From Candidatus Cloacimonadota bacterium (lineage in GTDB: Bacteria; Muiribacteriota; UBA6191), in the NCBI GenBank assembly GCA_023954715.1, contig JAGSHD010000012.1:1-64000 (forward strand): 64,000 nucleotides of DNA. Reading direction: 5' to 3'. The notes below the pieces were generated by a model. It ran no database searches and was not told the DNA's origin. It worked only from the letters and a program-made list of their open reading frames with translations. Below, one piece after another: positions 8,719 to 18,055 of this stretch (the stretch's first letter is position 1; each line of letters starts with the position of its first letter). A program made the position numbers and the translations under genes.

Positions 8719-11172
8719 ATGAAGTTTGATAACTTTCATCAAAGAGTATTTTTTCTATTTTTAGTGGCCATTATAATAATAGCTGTATTTTTTTTACACT
8801 TTTTTAAAAGTAAGGAAACTTTAGTTAAAGAACTGTTATTCAAACAATTAGAGTTAACTTCATATCACTTTCAAACTCAAAGTTTAAAGGGAGCCTCTAA
8901 GACACACTTGCAGTTAGAACTATTAGAAGAAACAAAAGAGTTAAAAGTAAAAAACATGTTTTTGTTTAATAGCGTATCCGAGTTAGATTTTTTTACTGAA
9001 AATAAAAAATTAGAGATACCTACACCTAAAAGAAATCAGATTTTGTTAGATCTTTTGAAGTTTCAAGATGATGTAAGGACTCTTAGTTATAAACAAGATT
9101 CAGTTACAGCAGTTGGCCTTTATTGTAGTTCTAAAAAACAAGGTTTTGTTATTGAACTAGATATTTCTAAAAATGGGTTTTCTTGGTGGCACGAGTTGGA
9201 GCAGATTAAGTATACTGTTTTATTTTTATTATTTGTTTTTTTTGTTATTGTCCACTATTTATGGAAACTCTACTTGCAGACAAAAAACTTTTATTATAAA
9301 GAGGCTCTAAAAAACTTAAATCAACAAAAGTATCTTGCCCACTTAAGTCATGAGTTACGAACCCCCTTAAATGGAATCTTAGGGTTTATTCAGCTAATTT
9401 TAACTACCAAAGTTGATGAAACACAACGGCAATATTTAAACCAAGCAAAAAGTTCATCTGAAAACCTATTAAATATAGTAAATGAAGTTTTAGACTACTC
9501 TAAATTAGACTCTGGAAAATTTGTTATTAATAAGGGTAGCTTTGTACTAGAAGAATTATTTTCAGAAGTTTACCAATTGTTTTTTTTAGGAGCCTTGCAA
9601 AAAGGAGTCGATTTACTGTCTGACCTAGACTTATCTGTCTATGCAGTAATTGAGTCAGATAAAGTACGCTTAAGACAAATTTTGGTAAATTTAATAGGAA
9701 ACTCAATTAAGTTTACTAATAAAGGTAAAATAGTCATATCTGCTCAGATAAAAGATGAAAATTTGATAGTAGTTGTATCTGACACTGGAATAGGGATCGC
9801 TAAAGATCAAATCTTAAGTATTTTTGAACCCTATGTGCAAGAAAGTACCATACCCGATAGTGCCTTTGGTGGAACTGGCTTAGGATTGAGCATCACAAAA
9901 GAGTTGATTGAGTTGATGAGTGGAAAGCTTTCTATTCACAGTGAAGAAGGTGTTGGAACACAAATTAAAATAAGTCTACCTGTAAAAGTTAAGAAAAAAA
10001 ATCAAATTAGTTTAGAAAAGCATAGACCCTATGCATTAATTTGTGAGTCTCAAAATATTGCACAACATATCAAAGTTAACTTTATAAACTTGGGTATAGA
10101 TATAGACTTAAGAAAATCCTTTGAAGATTTACCAGAGAAGGATTATCAATCTGTTTGGGTCCACCTTTCACAAAGTAGTTATAATGATTGTGGAATGAAA
10201 ACGCTTGGTAAACAAATTAGTGAGTTAAAACGTCAGTATACTTGTGAAATCCATTTGCTTTCTTCTTTTGTATTGGATGATAGAAAACAGCTAATATTGC
10301 TTAAAAGTGGTTTAAGCAGCGTAGAAATGCTTCAATTCTTTACAAGAGATAGTTTATATAACTCGCTTAATAAAATAACTAAAGTAGATGTTGAAAATGT
10401 TCAAACCCCATCAGACTTGCATCTAAAAGGAAGGGTACTTTTAGTAGAAGATGATATGGTTTCACAGTTTTTAATGAAAGAATATTTTGCTCTACTCAAA
10501 GTAAATTATGATTTGGCTACTGATGGAGATGAGGCATTGTATCTCACACAAACCATACAATACGATTGTATATTACTCGATTTTAATCTACCAAAAATGA
10601 GTGGAATTGAACTTACAAAAAAAATAAGACAAAAAGATAATATAAACTCACAATCAGCTATTATCGGATTAACAGCAACTATTGGCTCAAAGCATAAAAA
10701 AGAAGCTACGGATGCTGGAATGGCTTTTGTGTTGAATAAGCCGATTCGTTATGAGAAATTAGTAGAATCTTTGGCCATATATTTAGAAAATATTGAAACT
10801 CTTCACTCAGAGTCTAAGACTAACTTTAGTGAGGCGGAGATATTTTCCTTGTTTGTAAATGATGCTCAAGGACTAAAGGAGATTATAGATCACTATTTGT
10901 TAGAAGGTAGCAAGGGATTAAAAGAGATGGAGCGCGGAATTGAGTCTTTAGATATAGACTTGTTAGAAAAGCGACTTCATAAATTAAAAGGTGCTAGTAC
11001 TCCCTTTGAGTTTCATGATTTTGTGTCCACTTGCGAAACAATGGAAGCAGACTTAGAAAATGATCGTTATCAAGGATTAAAGGCAAACTTACAAAATTTA
11101 AAAAAGCTATGGAAAACGATAGATAAAGATTTACAAAATAAAATAAAAGAAACAGAAAAGCGTTTTACATAA
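8719..11172 (+). CDS. hybrid sensor histidine kinase with receiver and Hpt domains
   Basis: Two TM segments; HisKA HLSHELRTPLNGILGF; HATPase DTGIGIAKDQ / GGTGLGLSITKEL; REC VLLVEDDMVSQFLMKEYF..DCILLDFNLPKMSG; Hpt EKRLHKLKGAS. Confidence 0.93.
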   Translation: MKFDNFHQRVFFLFLVAIIIIAVFFLHFFKSKETLVKELLFKQLELTSYHFQTQSLKGASKTHLQLELLEETKELKVKNMFLFNSVSELDFFTENKKLEIPTPKRNQILLDLLKFQDDVRTLSYKQDSVTAVGLYCSSKKQGFVIELDISKNGFSWWHELEQIKYTVLFLLFVFFVIVHYLWKLYLQTKNFYYKEALKNLNQQKYLAHLSHELRTPLNGILGFIQLILTTKVDETQRQYLNQAKSSSENLLNIVNEVLDYSKLDSGKFVINKGSFVLEELFSEVYQLFFLGALQKGVDLLSDLDLSVYAVIESDKVRLRQILVNLIGNSIKFTNKGKIVISAQIKDENLIVVVSDTGIGIAKDQILSIFEPYVQESTIPDSAFGGTGLGLSITKELIELMSGKLSIHSEEGVGTQIKISLPVKVKKKNQISLEKHRPYALICESQNIAQHIKVNFINLGIDIDLRKSFEDLPEKDYQSVWVHLSQSSYNDCGMKTLGKQISELKRQYTCEIHLLSSFVLDDRKQLILLKSGLSSVEMLQFFTRDSLYNSLNKITKVDVENVQTPSDLHLKGRVLLVEDDMVSQFLMKEYFALLKVNYDLATDGDEALYLTQTIQYDCILLDFNLPKMSGIELTKKIRQKDNINSQSAIIGLTATIGSKHKKEATDAGMAFVLNKPIRYEKLVESLAIYLENIETLHSESKTNFSEAEIFSLFVNDAQGLKEIIDHYLLEGSKGLKEMERGIESLDIDLLEKRLHKLKGASTPFEFHDFVSTCETMEADLENDRYQGLKANLQNLKKLWKTIDKDLQNKIKETEKRFT

Positions 11173-11180
11173 CTTGGTGT

Positions 11181-11603
11181 TTAGTTAGCCCAAAGAATCT
11201 TCCAGATACCACTAGAACTCATAATAATTCGGTTATTGAGAAATAAATCACATTCAACAAACAGTAAAGATGGAGTTCTTCTGACTATTCTGGGTTTGGC
11301 GATAATAAAAAAGTCGCTTTTTCCTCTTGAGATAAAGTTGGTGTTTAGTTGGATTGTGACAATACGAGCTTGTGGTTCTAGGGTTTTAAATATAGCCATA
11401 GCACATACATGATCGATATAAGTCACTAAGACTCCCCCATGTATAGATCCGCCTAAATTTTGATGACTTGCATCAAAGCATACAGCAAACTCTGGAGAAA
11501 TATCTTTTATATTACCGTCTTTTATATAAAGGTCAGTATGAGTAATTTGTGAAAAACCGTAATTGTTTTCCATCTTAATAAATCCATCTGGTATAGTTTG
11601 CAT
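11181..11603 (-). CDS. PaaI-type hotdog-fold thioesterase
   Basis: Motif HQNLGGSIHGGVLVTYIDHVCAMAIF and hotdog-length ORF. Confidence 0.75.
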   Translation of the reverse strand: MQTIPDGFIKMENNYGFSQITHTDLYIKDGNIKDISPEFAVCFDASHQNLGGSIHGGVLVTYIDHVCAMAIFKTLEPQARIVTIQLNTNFISRGKSDFFIIAKPRIVRRTPSLLFVECDLFLNNRIIMSSSGIWKILWAN

Positions 11604-11865
11604 AATATCCTCAGAATATAAATCTTAGTAAAAAAGTAGAGTTGTTTTGATCTAAGATATATAGCTTATTGTAAAAAAGCAATTTAGTAGCTGTTTTAAA
11701 TATAGCAACAAATGATGATGTAGAGAGATAATTTGATATTATCTAGGATTACTATAATTTTTTAGTTACTAAATTGCTGATGTTTTGCTAGGGATCATTC
11801 ATGTAGACCTCCTGTCCATTAGTGGATACATTTATAGGTCTAATGAAATAACTGTTCTTGAAATA

Positions 11866-11903
11866 AAAAATGCCCAGAGGTAGGGATTCCTCTAGGCACT
11901 TTT
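11866..11903 (-). terminator. rho-independent terminator
   Basis: tgcc(c)agagg / cctct(a)ggca stem with minus-strand T-run downstream of the 11918 stop. Confidence 0.65.
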
Positions 11904-11917
11904 GGTGGAAAATGGAG

Positions 11918-12103
11918 TTAGGAAAGTTCTTTGACCAACTTTCGGGTTATGGTTGAATTGCAACTATGACAATTTCTTAGTTCTAAATCTACATCAATAA
12001 ATTGCGGGGTATTCATGATGCCAACAAAGAGCGTTTTTTGTAAGAAATCAGCAAGTGAGCTAAATGTAAAACCACAACTACAAGTTTTAAAAGACTGTTT
12101 CAT
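11918..12103 (-). CDS. small zinc-ribbon-like CxC/CxxC protein
   Basis: 61 aa; CSCGFTF and NCHSC pairs; flanked by a terminator and a candidate promoter. Confidence 0.6.
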   Translation of the reverse strand: MKQSFKTCSCGFTFSSLADFLQKTLFVGIMNTPQFIDVDLELRNCHSCNSTITRKLVKELS

Positions 12104-12143
12104 TGTTACACCTTTTTAAAATAAAACACTTCCCTTATAAACA

Positions 12144-12171
12144 TTATCGACCGACCTTCATAATGACTTTA
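12144..12171 (-). promoter_or_regulatory. candidate sigma-28-like promoter
   Basis: Minus strand TAAAGTCA-N12-GTCGATAA about 40 nt upstream of the 12103 start codon. Confidence 0.4.
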
Positions 12172-12302
12172 GACAAAATTTAATTAAATTTTAAATTAAA
12201 TGTATTTTTATGAAATACTAATAAACTCGATATTTATGTTTTTGAATTTTATTTTGATAGAATGATAGGCACCGAATTGAACATTTAATCTAAAGGATAG
12301 CA

Positions 12303-12605
12303 ATGGGCTCAGAAAAAATAGAATTGATTAAAAATTTTTGGGAAGCCCATGAGGTCAATTTTTCTATTAATGAAACTCTTAAAGAAAACTCAGGTAGCTT
12401 AGATTTGGATAAATTAAATCAAATATATTCAAGTTGTGTAGAGGACCTAGTTAAAAAAGATGGAAATATTCGTCGTAAGTCACTAGCTGATTTACGTTCA
12501 TCTCAACAAGAAATTATGTTAATGAAAGAAGCGGTAGATGAGTCTTTAAAGGATCATCTATGCGAGTTAGAAAGAATAGGGCATTTAATTTTAGACTTGT
12601 TTTAG
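12303..12605 (+). CDS. hypothetical small helical protein
   Basis: 100-aa ORF, ATG preceded by aaagga. Confidence 0.55.
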   Translation: MGSEKIELIKNFWEAHEVNFSINETLKENSGSLDLDKLNQIYSSCVEDLVKKDGNIRRKSLADLRSSQQEIMLMKEAVDESLKDHLCELERIGHLILDLF

Positions 12606-13324
12606 AAGCTTATAATAACTTTTTTATCTAAAGTACTGTCAAAAGCTTCTAAGTGTTTCTCAAAAATTTCTTTTACTTGAAGATTTGCGTCTAAGTGACT
12701 ACCCACTTGGCAGAGTCTCTCTTCACCTTTATATCGGATAATAGCTGTATATTCACTTCCGGACTTTGTGGTCCCTAGAAGTTGAGTCTGTTTTACAAAG
12801 ACTGGTTTTTTGGCGATTTTTTTTGACTTAGGTGAAAACTCTTGTAATATTTTTTGTAGTTCTTGCTCTTCAGATTGAGATAAGGAAAGGTCTCGCTTAA
12901 TTTTTACACGTGGAGGAAAGGCGAAGGCTTTTTTTATTTTTTGTAATTGAGGGTCTTCAAACTGAGAAACTTGTACTTTTTTATTGGGGAGAGCCTTTGT
13001 TATAGGAGCTTTTTTTTGAATGGGTGTACTTTTTTCGGCTTTTGTTATCACTATAGCTCTACCCATGTATGAAATTTGTAGGTTGTGGAGTTTAGAGATA
13101 GTTTGTAGAGCTTGTTTAAAAGAAACTCTGTTTAGATTTAAGCTTGTTGTTCCTTTTAAATTTTGATCGATTAATGGTTGATACTTGGAGTAAGAAACAA
13201 TTGTTTCTAATACTTTGGTAAGAGGCGCCTTTTTGATGTTTAGGCGAGCAATAATTAACTGATCTAGCCCTCTAGAATAAGAAAAACAAGAGGATAAACA
13301 AAGCAAGTAGATTAAAATTTTCAT
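12602..13324 (-). CDS. exported protein with secretin/TonB short N-terminal (STN)-like domain
   Basis: Signal-like MKILIYLLCLSSCFS; LNIKKAPLTKVLETIVSYSKYQPLIDQNLKGTTSLNLNRVSFKQALQTISKLHNLQISYMGRAIVI resembles STN/PilQ-type repeats. Confidence 0.6.
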   Translation of the reverse strand: MKILIYLLCLSSCFSYSRGLDQLIIARLNIKKAPLTKVLETIVSYSKYQPLIDQNLKGTTSLNLNRVSFKQALQTISKLHNLQISYMGRAIVITKAEKSTPIQKKAPITKALPNKKVQVSQFEDPQLQKIKKAFAFPPRVKIKRDLSLSQSEEQELQKILQEFSPKSKKIAKKPVFVKQTQLLGTTKSGSEYTAIIRYKGEERLCQVGSHLDANLQVKEIFEKHLEAFDSTLDKKVIISF

Positions 13325-13453
13325 ATTTAATTTGATTAGATTAGTACACATACAAACAGCTATCGACAAAAAACAAACAAATTAGGACAAAATTAGAAAG
13401 CTTTCTTCTCATATTATTTATTTGTGTATACAATAGGTTCAAAGTATATTTGA

Positions 13454-13807
13454 ATGGATGAATTTGATCGTAAAAGGACTTATATGAATACTCTACAATG
13501 GGAATACTGTCAGCTTTGTGTGATTAACCCAATGACTCGAGAAACTAGTATTATGTTTAGTGAAACCAATGGCCGTGTCAGAGTTCATAAGTTTTCTAAG
13601 GGAGAAGTGAGTTTTGAAGTGTGCTTGGGTCTTTTAGGGGGAGCAGGTTGGGAGTTAGTGTCGACTAATATGATTCATGACTCTTATGGCGGTTTAAAAA
13701 GGCAGTATGCTCATTTTAAAAGACCAAAACAAGAGGGCCGTCAAATTGATGAACCAAGGATTATTATTCCTGATAGTAAACTGGATATAGGTGGGTTAAC
13801 AGGATAA
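13454..13807 (+). CDS. hypothetical protein, possibly DUF4177-like
   Basis: WEYCQL...LLGGAGWELVSTN...YAHFKRPK pattern. Confidence 0.5.
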   Translation: MDEFDRKRTYMNTLQWEYCQLCVINPMTRETSIMFSETNGRVRVHKFSKGEVSFEVCLGLLGGAGWELVSTNMIHDSYGGLKRQYAHFKRPKQEGRQIDEPRIIIPDSKLDIGGLTG

Positions 13808-13812
13808 AAAAC

Positions 13813-15300
13813 TTAATCTTCTTGAGATAGTTGTTCATACTCTTTGGTAGAGTTATATACTGTAAAAAACCAAAATGCAGACATTAAAATACCTACACTT
13901 GGGTATAAGATTAAATAGGTTTTTTCATCAAAAATAGCAAGTAAGATCATGGTGATTATCGATGCAGAAACATCACCAATTCTCATAATGGGGCCCTCTA
14001 TGATGGGTTTTACTTTTCCTTTAACAGTCGAAGAGGTGGGAGTATATAAAATCTCTTTAGTGGCATTGTTTAATGAGTAGTTAAATGCTCCCGCTAAAAT
14101 CATCAAAATTTGTACAAACTCTAAGGACCCAAAGAAAAATAACGAGACCAAAATAAATATAAATAATAGGGGAAGTAAACTAGCGGCAAATTGTACACCA
14201 AGTTTTGTAAAGATAAACTTAGAGAAAAACAATAGTAAAATTGTACCAACTAATGAGATAGCCCCATAAGTAAAACTTAAAAAATCAGTTATATTTTTTC
14301 CGAACTGTTCTTTAAACTCTTTTAATATTTTTTCACATCTAGCTTGATTCCAAGATATACCTAGAGCTTTGTTTATCTTAGGTAATTTCTGTAAAAATAA
14401 TTGCTCGTCTTTTTCATTTTTTAAAGAAACTAAAAACAAGGTTAAAGCTTGTAGATCTTTAACGTGACTCAGATCAGATTGAGACTTTAATATAGGCAGA
14501 ATAGTCCGAAGTGATAGCTCATGTTCGATTACTTTTTTTACTTGGAAGTTGGTAATGGTATTACACATTGCTAGTGAAAAAACCATGATGGCAATGGATC
14601 GAACATACTTATGTTTCATAATATAGATGAGTTCTCCAAAAACATCGATGCCTGGAGCAGGTGTATTTTCTTCAGGAGTCCAGAGCTTTTCACCCTTTGA
14701 TGCTTGCAAAATACAAGCTAAAGATCCACCCATAAATAAAGCAGAGCTAAGGAGTAAATATTGGTGAAACTGACTTTGAGATATCAGTTTTGTAAATAAA
14801 GAGCCAAAAAAGCTACCACTAATGGCACCAAGGGCAATAAAACCAAATACTCTTTTACTTTGTTCGGGAGTAAAAATAAAGTTGATTGAGCTCCATGTAA
14901 TAGCTAGACAAAGTAAAAAGTAGATAGCAGCCCAAAAGTAAAAAATAATAACAATAATTTTGGACTCATAAGGGAGAGTAAAATAGAAAAAAACTTTAGC
15001 CAGCATCATTATGATGAAAGTGGCAAATACACAGCGATAAAGGTCATATCGGTCGTAAAAGTAATTGAAAACCTTGGTAACAAATAAAGAGACAAAAGCA
15101 ATAATAGTAAAAAATAATGGTAATAAATCAGAAGGAAACTCTTTTAAAAACTCAGAGTCTCTAAGGGGCTTGATCATGTAGTAAGAAATCAATAGAAAAA
15201 ACACAGAAAAAAAACTATAGAGAACTTTTTGTAGCTCGTCCTCATTGGCACCTGTTATTTTAGTTAGGATTTTCATAGAAACCTTTAATTTTATAGTCAT
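13813..15300 (-). CDS. ATP/ADP translocase (NTT / Npt1-Npt2)-family transporter
   Basis: ~12 hydrophobic segments; SYYMIKPLRDSEFLKEFP near N-terminus; FYFWAAIYFLLCLAITWSSINFIFTPEQSKRVFGFIALGAISGSFFGS. Confidence 0.7.
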   Translation of the reverse strand: MTIKLKVSMKILTKITGANEDELQKVLYSFFSVFFLLISYYMIKPLRDSEFLKEFPSDLLPLFFTIIAFVSLFVTKVFNYFYDRYDLYRCVFATFIIMMLAKVFFYFTLPYESKIIVIIFYFWAAIYFLLCLAITWSSINFIFTPEQSKRVFGFIALGAISGSFFGSLFTKLISQSQFHQYLLLSSALFMGGSLACILQASKGEKLWTPEENTPAPGIDVFGELIYIMKHKYVRSIAIMVFSLAMCNTITNFQVKKVIEHELSLRTILPILKSQSDLSHVKDLQALTLFLVSLKNEKDEQLFLQKLPKINKALGISWNQARCEKILKEFKEQFGKNITDFLSFTYGAISLVGTILLLFFSKFIFTKLGVQFAASLLPLLFIFILVSLFFFGSLEFVQILMILAGAFNYSLNNATKEILYTPTSSTVKGKVKPIIEGPIMRIGDVSASIITMILLAIFDEKTYLILYPSVGILMSAFWFFTVYNSTKEYEQLSQED

Positions 15301-15524
15301 ATACTTTAGATAGATACGGCTTATAGGTCGTCAAAACTGCTGACTAAAGTTTATAGCATCCAGAGAATGGCATTTTGTTAAGAAAAAAATAGCTTAAAGC
15401 TTGAAAATATCTTTTTGACCAAAGAAAGTGCTTTTTAATTTGAAAAATAAAGCTGTATACACTGGCATTCATTCGTTAAACTACTATACTGTAAAATCGA
15501 TAAATGGATCGAAAGGAAATTTCA

Positions 15525-17003
15525 ATGAGAATGGAATTTGAAGAATTTGAAAAATTGGCTCAAGACTTTAATGTAGTTCCGGTATATCAAAAAGTACTAG
15601 CTGATTTAACAACTCCAGTGTCAGCATATTTAAGATTGGCTCAAGATTCCTCTTATAGCTTTTTGTTTGAATCAGTAGAAAAAGGTAAATATGCCAGATA
15701 TTCTATGATTGGTAAAAATCCAAGAAAGATTTTTGGACTGAAGGGTAAACAGTCTTTTATCTTAGATCGAGATAACAATTATCAAGCCATTCCAGTTGAA
15801 GATAATTACTTAGATCTTTTATCAAAAACCCAAGAAAAGTTTAATGGTCCTTTACTTGAAGAACTGCCAGAGTTCTATGGTGGTTTAGTTGGATATTTAT
15901 CTTATGAAACTGTAACTTTGGTTGAAAAAATTCCGGTTCATGAAAGACAAGATAAAGATCCTTGGGATGCAATGTATATGATGTTTGATGAAATCATTGC
16001 TTTTGATCATCTTAAAAATCAATTGATCGTTTTTTCAAATGTGCATGTGGACGATGAGACAGACTTAAAAAAATCTTTTATTGAAGCTCATGACAAGATT
16101 GATCAATGGGGAGATGATCTACATACTGAGATAGATTTTCAATTGGCAAAAAAAGTTACTCGCAGTGAGCTAAATTCTAATTTTGAAAAAGAAGACTTTA
16201 TTCAATCTGTAGAAAAGGCTAAAGAGTATATTGAGAGCGGAGATGTTTTTCAGTTAGTATTGTCCCAAAGATTTCACAGAAAGAGTCAGGTTCATCCAAG
16301 CAGTCTTTATCGAGCATTGCGAACAATAAACCCTTCCCCCTATATGTTTTTTATGGACTTTCCGGATTATCAACTGATTGGTGCTTCACCAGAGTTGTTA
16401 GTAAAGGTACATCAAAATGAAATGGAAGTTCGTCCTATAGCTGGCACTAGAAAACGTGGTAAAACTCAAAAAGAAGATGAAGATCTTGCTCAAGACTTGT
16501 TAGCAGATAAAAAAGAGTTAGCTGAGCATTTGATGCTAGTAGACTTAGGTCGTAATGATGTAGGTAAAGTCTGTGAATACGGCAGTGTAAAATTAAAAGA
16601 ATACATGATTATTGAGAAGTACTCTCATGTAATGCATATTGTTTCTGATGTTTTAGGTACTTTAAATAAAGACTCACGATTGATCGATGCGCTGTTTTCT
16701 GGTTTTCCGGCTGGTACTACTAGTGGGGCACCTAAAATTAGAGCGATGGAGATTATTCATGAGCTTGAACCTAGTAGGCGATCTATTTATTCTGGGTGTG
16801 TAGGTTACTTTGATTATGTGGGTAACTTAAATACATGTATCGCTATTAGAACATTGATTATGCAAGGTGACGATGTATACTTTCAAGCAGGAGCAGGAAT
16901 TGTGTATGATTCAGACCCTATCAAGGAGTTCGAAGAAACTCAAAATAAAGCCAAGGCGATTATGAAGGCGATAGATTTTGCTGAAGATGGACTAATTTCA
17001 TAG
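15525..17003 (+). CDS. trpE: anthranilate synthase component I
   Basis: VFQLVLSQRF, NPSPYMFFMDF, RPIAGTRKRGKT, DLGRNDVGKV, SGAPKIRAMEII; aagga Shine-Dalgarno before ATG 15525 (track start 15504). Confidence 0.96.
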   Translation: MRMEFEEFEKLAQDFNVVPVYQKVLADLTTPVSAYLRLAQDSSYSFLFESVEKGKYARYSMIGKNPRKIFGLKGKQSFILDRDNNYQAIPVEDNYLDLLSKTQEKFNGPLLEELPEFYGGLVGYLSYETVTLVEKIPVHERQDKDPWDAMYMMFDEIIAFDHLKNQLIVFSNVHVDDETDLKKSFIEAHDKIDQWGDDLHTEIDFQLAKKVTRSELNSNFEKEDFIQSVEKAKEYIESGDVFQLVLSQRFHRKSQVHPSSLYRALRTINPSPYMFFMDFPDYQLIGASPELLVKVHQNEMEVRPIAGTRKRGKTQKEDEDLAQDLLADKKELAEHLMLVDLGRNDVGKVCEYGSVKLKEYMIIEKYSHVMHIVSDVLGTLNKDSRLIDALFSGFPAGTTSGAPKIRAMEIIHELEPSRRSIYSGCVGYFDYVGNLNTCIAIRTLIMQGDDVYFQAGAGIVYDSDPIKEFEETQNKAKAIMKAIDFAEDGLIS

Positions 17004-17018
17004 ACGAAAGATAAATAG

Positions 17019-17603
17019 ATGATACTTATAATAGATAATTACGATTCATTTACCTATAACCTAGTGCAGTATTTTGGTGAGCTAGGGGCCATCATTAAGG
17101 TAATCAGAAATGATGAATACACTGTAGATCAAATCATAGACATGAAGCCAGAAAAGATCGTTATTTCTCCTGGGCCAAAAACTCCTAAAGATGCTGGTGT
17201 ATCTATAGAAATTATAAAACGTATGTCACACGACACTCCTATTTTAGGAATTTGTTTGGGGCATCAGTCTATTGGAGCAGCCTTTGGGGGAGATGTAGTT
17301 TCTGCAAAAGAGATTGTTCACGGAAAAGTTTATCCTATACAACATGATAGTAGTATATTATTTGATGGTATAAAATCTCCATTGTTAGTAACACGCTATC
17401 ACTCTTTAATTATAGATAAAAGCACTTTACCAGAGTGTTTAGAAGTTACAGCGCAGTTAGAGTCTGGGATGATTATGGCCGTGCAACATAAAAAACTCTT
17501 AGTTTTTGGTTTACAATTTCACCCAGAATCAATAGCATCAGAGTATGGCAAAGAAATATTAAATAATTTTTTAAAAGTAAAAACTACTAGAGGCTCAATT
17601 TAG
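17019..17603 (+). CDS. trpG: anthranilate synthase component II (glutamine amidotransferase)
   Basis: IDNYDSFTYNLVQYFGELG, ILGICLGHQSIG, GLQFHPESI. Confidence 0.96.
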   Translation: MILIIDNYDSFTYNLVQYFGELGAIIKVIRNDEYTVDQIIDMKPEKIVISPGPKTPKDAGVSIEIIKRMSHDTPILGICLGHQSIGAAFGGDVVSAKEIVHGKVYPIQHDSSILFDGIKSPLLVTRYHSLIIDKSTLPECLEVTAQLESGMIMAVQHKKLLVFGLQFHPESIASEYGKEILNNFLKVKTTRGSI

Positions 17604-17621
17604 GCTACAAACAGGTTAGAA

Positions 17622-18008
17622 ATGAAAATATTAGTGGTAGATGATTCACCAATTCAACAAAAAATAGCAGCATTTTGTTTATCAGAGCTTGGAGAGATTG
17701 TTAAATCGGACTCTGTAAAAGGTGCAACCTTACAATTAATGACTTCTTTAAAAAGCAAAGAACCCTTTAATCTAATTGCATTAGATTTTAACTTAGGTGA
17801 TGGCAATGGCTTTGATTTAGTTCATAAACTTCGAAATATGGAGAGTGCTTTTCATGCTAATCCATGCAGAGTAGTTTATATTACAGCGAGTTTAGACGGA
17901 GATTCGATACAAGATCAATGCTCAGAGTATGAAACCGTATTGGCAAAACCGATCAAGCTAGATAAGGTTTTAGAAAAGTTAAAAGAGCTTAACTTAGAAG
18001 TAAAATAA
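17622..18008 (+). CDS. stand-alone response-regulator receiver domain (CheY-like)
   Basis: MKILVVDDSPIQQKIA, ALDFNLGDGNGFDLV, VVYITAS, LAKPIKLDKV. Confidence 0.9.
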   Translation: MKILVVDDSPIQQKIAAFCLSELGEIVKSDSVKGATLQLMTSLKSKEPFNLIALDFNLGDGNGFDLVHKLRNMESAFHANPCRVVYITASLDGDSIQDQCSEYETVLAKPIKLDKVLEKLKELNLEVK

Positions 18009-18055
18009 ATTAATTGAAAATTCCTATAAAATCTTACGCAAGGTTATAGATCCCT

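Noticed and set aside
15301-15524. trp attenuator/leader peptide before trpE
   Set aside because: No short ORF with tandem Trp codons and no clear terminator/antiterminator pair seen.
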